Assembly: GCA_964632755.1 (NCBI GenBank)
Contig: CAZWDT010000011.1
Span: forward strand, 1-46,277
Length of the DNA: 46,277 nt
Origin: JAFGMR01 sp964632755
Lineage (GTDB): Archaea; Halobacteriota; Methanosarcinia; Methanotrichales; Methanotrichaceae
Direction of reading: 5' to 3'
The notes below the pieces were generated by a model, which was given only the letters and a program-made list of their open reading frames with translations, was not told the origin of the DNA and did not search any database. Positions within the stretch are counted from its first letter, which is position 1, and the number at the start of each line of letters is the position of its first letter. Below, in pieces: positions 40,785 through 46,277 of this stretch. The translations under genes and the position numbers were made by a program.

Positions 40785-43193
40785 ATGATTTACGATTATC
40801 TTCGCGGATGGTTGCGAATCGCAATAGCCGCCTCATTGATGGTGGCGCTTGCCTCTCAGGCTGGGGCCTTCTCCCTTGGGTGTCAGTCTGGGGACGGAGA
40901 AGGATCGGTCTCGACGAGCACGACGTTCGCCCTCAACAGCTCGACATCGATGGTTCAAGAGACGGCGCTTGCGAGGGGAGGCATTGTACAAGAGCGCCTG
41001 CTCCATGGGCAGGCATCCAACTCCATCGTTGAGGTTGTGTCGGGAGAGGATTACCGCCTGGAAAACGAGATCAGGTCAATTGGAGCGCTCAGCGCCTATA
41101 CATCTATGCAGGCCGGCTCAAGCGAGGCCTCTCTCGATCAGGTAGTGGCAGGTGCTGGAGCGCTTGGCCTGAGCATCGCTGCCACAAAGGACTCCGCCAA
41201 GGCAAGCCAGAGCGCCTACGTAATCGATGGCGCCATCCTCTCCAGCCAGAGCTTGAAGGCAAGCGATTACATCGATCTTCGCCAGAGCACCTCGCTTGCA
41301 GGATCTGCCGGAGAGATTGCCGCCACTGCCTCGTCTACATCCAACGAGATGAGGGCCCGAGGAAGCTTCATAGGCCAATCGGTGATGAGCGCCGAGCTCT
41401 CCAGCATCGGAGGCGATAGGGCCATCCTTGGAGGCGAGGTATCTGTGGACGGCGCTCCCTGGCTCGATCAGTCCACGTTCGACCGGATCTACGACCAGGA
41501 CATGGGCATCCTATTGCAGGGATTGACGGGGGACGATGGAGAGACCCAGTTCTCGATGGACGCCTCGAACTCCGAGATATCCTCAACCCTGCTTGCCCAA
41601 GGCGGATTGGCATCATCCTACGTCCTTACCGGCTGGAGATGGAACACGGAGAATCCCCAGCTGAAGATGTATCTGAGGGACGACGCGCTCTTGGCAGCCG
41701 AGGGGCTCACTGCTGAGGAGGCGGCGATGGCGATCTATCTCGCAGTGAACACCTGGGATAACGTTGTAAGCCAGGATATGTTCGACGACGAGGAGACCGT
41801 CGCGATCGATCCCACGAAGGAGGCGGACAAGTACGACGGATTCAATGTGCACTCATGGATCTCGTTCTCCTATCCGTACAGCAGTGCGCTCGGCTACTGT
41901 CGCACATATTACAGCACATCGCTCATAGTTAACGGCTACAAGACAGCGCTCGAGAGCGATATCTGCTACAACACGAGGAAGAACTGGTCCACAAGCTGGC
42001 CCACGCCATCTGGGAAGTACGATATACAGAGCATCGCACTTCACGAGCTTGGGCATACATTAGGCCTTGCGGACCTCTACCTCCTCCCGGACGACGATCC
42101 GGCGAAGAACGACTTCGAACAGATCATGAACTCCTACGACGGGCCGCAAAGGTATCTAGGGAACGGCGATATCGCTGGAGTACAGCTGCTCTACGGGGCT
42201 GTCCCCCTTCAGGAGGATCCTGTCTGGACCTGCCTTGGAGGCACGATAACCTCCGATCCGCATATGATCAAGGACGGGGACGGCACGATCCATATCTTCG
42301 CTCGAGGAAGCGATATGGCCCTCTACGATAACGCAAACGGGGTCTGGTATAACATGGAAGGGTATCTCACATCCGATCCCTGGCCGGTACTGGACGATGA
42401 TGGGCACATACATGTCTTCGTGCGGGGATTGGATGGCTCCCTCTGCGATAAAGTCGTCCTTGCCGTTGGATCGCAGCTGGAATGGGCGGTCCTCGGGGGA
42501 TATCTGACGGAGGAGCCTAGCCCCGCATTCGACTCTCTCGATGGAGTCATGAGGATTGCCGTCAGGAGCACTGGGGATTCGCTCTGGCTCGGAGACCTCG
42601 ATCCAATCTCAATGGCCCTCCAGTGGAGCTTTGCAGGGGGGGTCTTCGCCTCGGCACCCCATCTGCTGATCGATCAATTCAGCCAGGCGCACACCTTCGT
42701 CAGGGGATATGATATGGCCATGTATGAGAACGTCGCAACCTGGGAGGACGGCGAGATCTCCTTCGGGTGGAGGAGCCTGGGCGGCCAATTGACGGGCGAA
42801 CCCGCCCCTCTCCTCTCCCAGGATGGCTACATCCATGTCTACTCGCGAAGCACCGATGGAAGCCTGCAGGTGAGCACTATAGATCTCGAGACCGGAGCTG
42901 CCAGCTGGCAGAACCTGGGAGGCCAGATCCCGGCCCCAGACGGCATCGCAGAAGGAGTTCCCGCTCCAATCGAGGACGAGGGGGGAGTGCTCCATGCAAT
43001 CGTCCCCGGCCTGAACTGGGCCCTATTCGATAACCAGGGGGTTTGGGACCCAGCCTCGACCAGTTACGAGGGCGAATGGGAGGGGATCGGCGGATACATA
43101 ACCTCGGACATCGGCACGTTGATGGATGAAGGCGACCTGATTGTGGCGGTGAGGGGATCGACGGGCGCCCTTCATACGATCACCCTGGAGTGA
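40785..43193 (+). CDS. Secreted metalloprotease fused to a seven-repeat PLL/DUF346-like propeller
   Basis: The 802-residue protein starts with a signal peptide (LRIAIAASLMVALASQAGA). Residues about 30-260 are Ser/Ala-rich and repetitive. Residues about 280-475 form a metzincin/matrixin-type protease with HELGHTLGLAD (H420, E421, H424, G427, D430) and a Met-turn candidate, QIMNSYDGPQRYLGNGDIAG, whose M follows the zinc site at the usual distance. From about residue 480 to the end, seven repeats of 45 residues follow. Each has W-x(2-3)-LGG, TSxPxxxxDxDG and HIFxRGxDxxLYDN-like segments, as in PLL-type seven-bladed lectin propellers (DUF346). It likely binds glycans or cell surfaces and cleaves proteins outside the cell. 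The target is unknown. Confidence 0.85.
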   Translation: MIYDYLRGWLRIAIAASLMVALASQAGAFSLGCQSGDGEGSVSTSTTFALNSSTSMVQETALARGGIVQERLLHGQASNSIVEVVSGEDYRLENEIRSIGALSAYTSMQAGSSEASLDQVVAGAGALGLSIAATKDSAKASQSAYVIDGAILSSQSLKASDYIDLRQSTSLAGSAGEIAATASSTSNEMRARGSFIGQSVMSAELSSIGGDRAILGGEVSVDGAPWLDQSTFDRIYDQDMGILLQGLTGDDGETQFSMDASNSEISSTLLAQGGLASSYVLTGWRWNTENPQLKMYLRDDALLAAEGLTAEEAAMAIYLAVNTWDNVVSQDMFDDEETVAIDPTKEADKYDGFNVHSWISFSYPYSSALGYCRTYYSTSLIVNGYKTALESDICYNTRKNWSTSWPTPSGKYDIQSIALHELGHTLGLADLYLLPDDDPAKNDFEQIMNSYDGPQRYLGNGDIAGVQLLYGAVPLQEDPVWTCLGGTITSDPHMIKDGDGTIHIFARGSDMALYDNANGVWYNMEGYLTSDPWPVLDDDGHIHVFVRGLDGSLCDKVVLAVGSQLEWAVLGGYLTEEPSPAFDSLDGVMRIAVRSTGDSLWLGDLDPISMALQWSFAGGVFASAPHLLIDQFSQAHTFVRGYDMAMYENVATWEDGEISFGWRSLGGQLTGEPAPLLSQDGYIHVYSRSTDGSLQVSTIDLETGAASWQNLGGQIPAPDGIAEGVPAPIEDEGGVLHAIVPGLNWALFDNQGVWDPASTSYEGEWEGIGGYITSDIGTLMDEGDLIVAVRGSTGALHTITLE

Positions 43194-43230
43194 ACCGGCC
43201 TCGATGTCGCGTCCCGAAGATGGCGGAAGC

Positions 43231-43252
43231 GCCCCTTTAGCGGGGCTCTTTT
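43231..43252 (+). terminator. Terminator of the secreted operon
   Basis: GCCCC (43231-43235) pairs with GGGGC (43242-43246) around TTTAGC, followed by TCTTTT. It lies 38 bases after the stop of the metalloprotease gene. Confidence 0.5.
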
Positions 43253-43364
43253 GCCATAGGGCAGTTCTTTGCGATTCTGTCGAGAATTTGCTCAATCGTT
43301 GCATTGATCGTTCATACAAAGGCCTCTTCCCATCCAGAGAAAAGTCGGGCCGAATCGTCGCTAA

Positions 43365-43375
43365 TTTTAAATATA
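43365..43375 (+). promoter_or_regulatory. TATA box of the transglutaminase-like gene
   Basis: TTTTAAATATA would direct transcription to start near 43395. The ATG at 43384 lies upstream of this, so the TTG at 43417 with GGAGG (43405-43409) before it is the better start. Confidence 0.5.
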
Positions 43376-43416
43376 ACTAGATAATGTTATTATTACAGAT
43401 TTCTGGAGGTTGGCCA

Positions 43417-44106
43417 TTGGCATCGAAATACAACTGGGCCGGGGATTCCATACTCCGGGATACCATCATGTGGAACAAGAGGGGGGTCTTGGGCTACTCC
43501 AACGTATACATCCCCACCGATATCAGAGAATGGATCTCCCCCCTTGAAAGCGAGGTCATCAAGAGGGCTCTCCAGGAGATCGACCTCCCCACCGCCCGAG
43601 AGGTGGGGACGTTCGACGCCCGGGCCTGGAAGATATGGAAGTTCGTGGCCGAGTCGGTCCAGTACATCACGGACGACGATGCCATCGGCTGGCCTGACTT
43701 CTGGTTCTTCCCGCCGGAGACGCTCACGCTTAGGAAGGGGGATTGCGAGGACTCGTCCTTCCTCCTGGCTACGATGCTACTTGCAAGCGGCATAAGCGAG
43801 CATTGCGTGAGGGTAGTCCTCGGCAAGGTTAGAACGGATGGCGGATCTTTTGGCCATGCCTGGGTAGTCTATCAGAACGAGGAGGGAACATGGTGCCTCC
43901 TAGAGAGCACGCTCGACGAGGTTCCCCAGAGGCTAGCCCTTGTCGATCCTTTTGTTGCGGAGGGCACAAGGAACCAGTACGAGCCGCTCTTCTGCCTGAA
44001 CCGGTCCCATCTCTGGGCGATCTCTCCCACACAGATGCAGCTCTCGGAGTACGTGAGCATGCGGGAGGCCCAGGGCAGCTGGCGCCCTCCTGGCGAACTG
44101 ATGTGA
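43417..44106 (+). CDS. Transglutaminase-like cysteine protease
   Basis: The 229-residue protein has the transglutaminase-like fold: GDCEDSSFLLATMLL with nucleophile C110, GHAWVVYQ with H147, then LLESTLD for the third residue. The spacing fits the bacterial-type transglutaminase-like cysteine proteases (BTLCP). No signal peptide is visible from the TTG start, so the enzyme is probably cytosolic. The preceding TATA box and ribosome site support this start over ATG 43384. It is monocistronic. Its closeness to the secreted metalloprotease gene may be chance. Confidence 0.75.
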   Translation: MASKYNWAGDSILRDTIMWNKRGVLGYSNVYIPTDIREWISPLESEVIKRALQEIDLPTAREVGTFDARAWKIWKFVAESVQYITDDDAIGWPDFWFFPPETLTLRKGDCEDSSFLLATMLLASGISEHCVRVVLGKVRTDGGSFGHAWVVYQNEEGTWCLLESTLDEVPQRLALVDPFVAEGTRNQYEPLFCLNRSHLWAISPTQMQLSEYVSMREAQGSWRPPGELM

Positions 44107-44250
44107 TGAATCCGCATCAAAGGCATGAAGGATGCCTAAACCAGAAAGAGAATAGCAGGATTGCGAATAGCCAGAGGCAATATAGCAGCTATCAGAGAGC
44201 CTGTTTCCTATTGAAGGATCTACCTTTGCGATCCAATCGAAGCGCAAAGG

Positions 44251-44260
44251 CAGGTATTTA
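44251..44260 (+). promoter_or_regulatory. Promoter of rqcH, suggesting a leaderless transcript
   Basis: GCGCAAAGG (BRE-like, 44242-44250) and GTATTTAT lie so close to ATG 44286 that transcription would start near 44283. No ribosome site is visible, which fits a leaderless message. Confidence 0.45.
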
Positions 44261-44285
44261 TCCGTTGAGATTTTGAAGTGTGTGC

Positions 44286-46205
44286 ATGAAGCGGGCGATG
44301 AGCAACGTGGATGTGGCAGCTGTGACGGAGGAGCTGCAGGCGCTTGTTGGGGCCTTTGTGGGGAAGGCCTATCAGATCTCCTCCGACATGATCCGGCTGA
44401 CCCTCCAGGCTCCAGGGCTTGGAAAGGCGGAGCTGCTCATGGAGGCTGGCCGAAGGGTGCATCTGACGGAGAGGGGACGAGAGGCATCACGCACGCCGCC
44501 CCAGTTCCCTGTCGTCCTCAGGAGTCACCTCTCCGGCGGGAGGATCGCCTCGATTCAACAGCATGAGCTCGACCGGGTGATGGAGATCGCAGTCGAGCGG
44601 GCAGGGGAGCGCCGAGTGCTCATCGTTGAGCTATTTCCAAAGGGGGATATCGCCCTCCTCGACGGGGACGGGAGGATAATCCTGCCCTTGCGGCCGATGG
44701 TAGGCGGTGGAAGGAGGATGCTTGCAGGCGAGCCTTACGTCTACCATGAGGGGCAAACCGACCCGCGCTACGTCTCGCGCGATTGCCTTTCCAAGATCCT
44801 CGAATCGACCGATGCCGAACTCGTAAGGGCGCTTGCCCGAAACCTGAACATGGGCGGTGTCTATGGCGAAGAGGTCTGCCTCAGGGCTGAGGTCGAGAAG
44901 ACCAGACCGGCTTCCGGGCTCGACGATGAGGAGGTCGAGCGCGTCCATGCCGCCCTCGGGGAGGTATTTCAACCCAAGGAGATCAAGCCCGAGATCGTCT
45001 ACGAGGGGGATTCTCCTCTGGACGTTGTCCCATCCCCCCTCATGGTCTACGAGGGCCAAAGGACACAGCAGTTTGAGAGCCTCAGCCAGGCGCTCGACCA
45101 GTTCTTCGTCGAGAAGGTTGAGAAGCCCAAATCCTCCCCGATCGATCGGAGGCTCGAGATCCAGAGAAGGGCGATCGATGAGTTCATGGCGATCGAGAGG
45201 GAGAGCGTCCAGGCTGGGGAGTTCATCTACGAGCACTATCCCCAGATCGAGGCGCTCCTTGCCACATTGGCTGCGGCCAAGGATAAGGGGCTCAGCTACA
45301 CAGAGATATGGGAGAGGATCAGGGGATCGAACCTCCCTCAGGCGAAGGCGATAAGCTCCATGGACTACAAGGGCGAGGTCCACCTCGTGCTCGATTCGCA
45401 AGAGCTCGATATCTCGGCCGAGCTGAGCGTTCCCCAGAACGCCCAGCGTTACTACGACAAGGCAAAGGAGATGCTCCGAAAGAGGGAGGGGGCAAAGGCC
45501 GCCCTCGAGACCACCCTCAAGCTGAAGGAGGGAGGGGCTACCCCCGCTAGGCGTCGGTCTGATCCGCAGAGGAGGAGGAAGAGGAAGGCCAGGTGGTACG
45601 AGCGGTTCCGCTGGTTCAACTCATCGGACGGCTTCCTCGTCATCGGCGGGAGGGACTCCGACGGAAACGAGGAGATCTTCGCTAAGTATCTGGAGAAGAT
45701 GGATCTTGCGCTTCACACCGACGCCCCAGGAGCCCCGCTGACGGTGATCAAGGCCGAAAAGCAGGAGGTCCCTGAGTCCACCATCTTGGAAGCTGCCCAG
45801 TTTGCGGTCAGCTACAGCACCCTATGGAAAGGGGGGCTTGCAGCCGGGGACTGCTACCTAGTAGGCGGGGACCAGGTGACGAAGACCCCTGAATCCGGCG
45901 AGTTCCTGAGGAAGGGCGCCTTCGTCATAAGGGGCGAGCGGCGATATCTTCGAGACGTGCCCCTGGGAATAGCCGTCGGGATTGCCGACGAAATGCTGAT
46001 AGGCGGGCCGACGTCTGCCGTCAGGGGGCGGGCTGACCCGGTCATCGAGGTCGAGCCTGGCGAGTACAACGCCGACGACCTCGCAAAGAGGATATATCGA
46101 GCCTGGGGGGAGAAGTTCAAGGACCGCCGCGAGCTTAAAGCCCTCGCCCCCGTGGATGGAATCGTCTCCTTCCTGCCGCCCGGGGGGTCGAGGGAGAAGG
46201 GATGA
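44286..46205 (+). CDS. rqcH: Ribosome-associated quality-control protein RqcH (NFACT family)
   Basis: This 639-residue NFACT protein is the archaeal RqcH/NEMF/Rqc2 type, which binds obstructed large ribosomal subunits and adds C-terminal tails. It has the NFACT-N domain with MSNVDVAAVTEEL and SRTPPQFPVVLRSHLSGGRI, a long charged coiled coil in the middle (about 300-480), and the NFACT-R domain with WYERFRWFNSSDGFLVIGGRD and KGAFVIRGERRYLR. It ends with a short extension, VDGIVSFLPPGGSREKG. ATG 44286 is preferred over GTG 44280 because of the leaderless promoter. Confidence 0.9.
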   Translation: MKRAMSNVDVAAVTEELQALVGAFVGKAYQISSDMIRLTLQAPGLGKAELLMEAGRRVHLTERGREASRTPPQFPVVLRSHLSGGRIASIQQHELDRVMEIAVERAGERRVLIVELFPKGDIALLDGDGRIILPLRPMVGGGRRMLAGEPYVYHEGQTDPRYVSRDCLSKILESTDAELVRALARNLNMGGVYGEEVCLRAEVEKTRPASGLDDEEVERVHAALGEVFQPKEIKPEIVYEGDSPLDVVPSPLMVYEGQRTQQFESLSQALDQFFVEKVEKPKSSPIDRRLEIQRRAIDEFMAIERESVQAGEFIYEHYPQIEALLATLAAAKDKGLSYTEIWERIRGSNLPQAKAISSMDYKGEVHLVLDSQELDISAELSVPQNAQRYYDKAKEMLRKREGAKAALETTLKLKEGGATPARRRSDPQRRRKRKARWYERFRWFNSSDGFLVIGGRDSDGNEEIFAKYLEKMDLALHTDAPGAPLTVIKAEKQEVPESTILEAAQFAVSYSTLWKGGLAAGDCYLVGGDQVTKTPESGEFLRKGAFVIRGERRYLRDVPLGIAVGIADEMLIGGPTSAVRGRADPVIEVEPGEYNADDLAKRIYRAWGEKFKDRRELKALAPVDGIVSFLPPGGSREKG

Positions 46206-46277
46206 AGGGGACGGGGCGCCGGGGGGGCGGCGGCGCCATCGAGAGGCTGCGTAAAAGGGAGATAGGTCATCCTTGCA
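46202..46277 (+). CDS. 5' end of a further gene, truncated by window edge
   Basis: ATG 46202 overlaps the rqcH TGA stop (ATGA) and opens a frame of 25 codons to the end of the window, beginning MKGTGRRGGGGAIERLRKRE. The overlap suggests coupling with rqcH. The product cannot be identified from this short Gly/Arg-rich stretch. Confidence 0.4.
   Translation, partial: MKGTGRRGGGGAIERLRKREIGHPC

Noticed and set aside
44107..44285. Small ORF or RNA gene before rqcH
   Set aside because: Only AT-rich spacer and the rqcH promoter could be recognised there.
1..46277. CRISPR arrays, rRNA genes, complete insertion sequences
   Set aside because: No regularly spaced repeats, rRNA signatures or transposase motifs were found on reading the window.

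Overview
The window comes from a methanogenic archaeon. It carries the complete mtrEDCBAFGH operon for the sodium-pumping N5-methyltetrahydromethanopterin:coenzyme M methyltransferase, F420 biosynthesis genes (cofD, cofG), methanogenesis marker protein 12, archaeal riboflavin synthase, archaeal ether-lipid genes (egsA, carS, mevalonate genes) and a tRNA intron of the archaeal bulge-helix-bulge type. Two CooC-type nickel-insertion ATPases, a GC-rich base composition and large secreted proteins fit the acetate-using Methanotrichales (Methanothrix-like) best. That placement is inference. A run of exactly 100 N at 17073-17172 shows that this is a scaffolded draft assembly.

Layout. Positions 1-1730 form an AT-rich, gene-poor flank. 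It holds the 3' end of a cyclase-like gene, palindromic sites, and the remains of a DUF2283 gene and a MazF-type toxin-antitoxin pair. A PsiE-like membrane protein follows, then CooC (-), which is divergent from a class II ribonucleotide reductase (+). Next are a DHA2-type MFS exporter and riboflavin synthase. A minus-strand operon (7600-12542) encodes a metal-chelate ABC importer in which a methyltransferase and a slipin sit between the binding protein and the permease. After an MBL hydrolase come a second CooC and a two-gene ABC-2 exporter. The scaffold gap precedes gyrB-gyrA. The mevalonate block (HTH regulator, HMG-CoA synthase, thiolase, DUF35 protein) lies upstream of the intron-bearing tRNA-Gly, carS and the mtr operon.

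After mtrH come two small cysteine-motif proteins. A long minus-strand cluster (38617 down to 32275) then combines an orphan ABC ATPase, egsA, UPF0179, cofG, a two-helix membrane protein, sepF, a ZPR1-type zinc protein, cofD and mmp12. It links lipid-headgroup chirality, F420 synthesis and cell division. The last part (38717-43193) is a three-gene secretory operon ending in an 802-residue zinc metalloprotease fused to a seven-repeat PLL/DUF346-like propeller. It is followed by a transglutaminase-like cysteine protease, RqcH, and the first codons of one more gene.

The most interesting points are the metalloprotease-propeller fusion and its operon, the slipin and methyltransferase embedded in a chelate importer, several genes with no conventional start codon but good alternatives (AUC/AUU), the canonical 19-nt tRNA-Gly intron, and paired palindromic sites near both ends of the first 3.4 kb.
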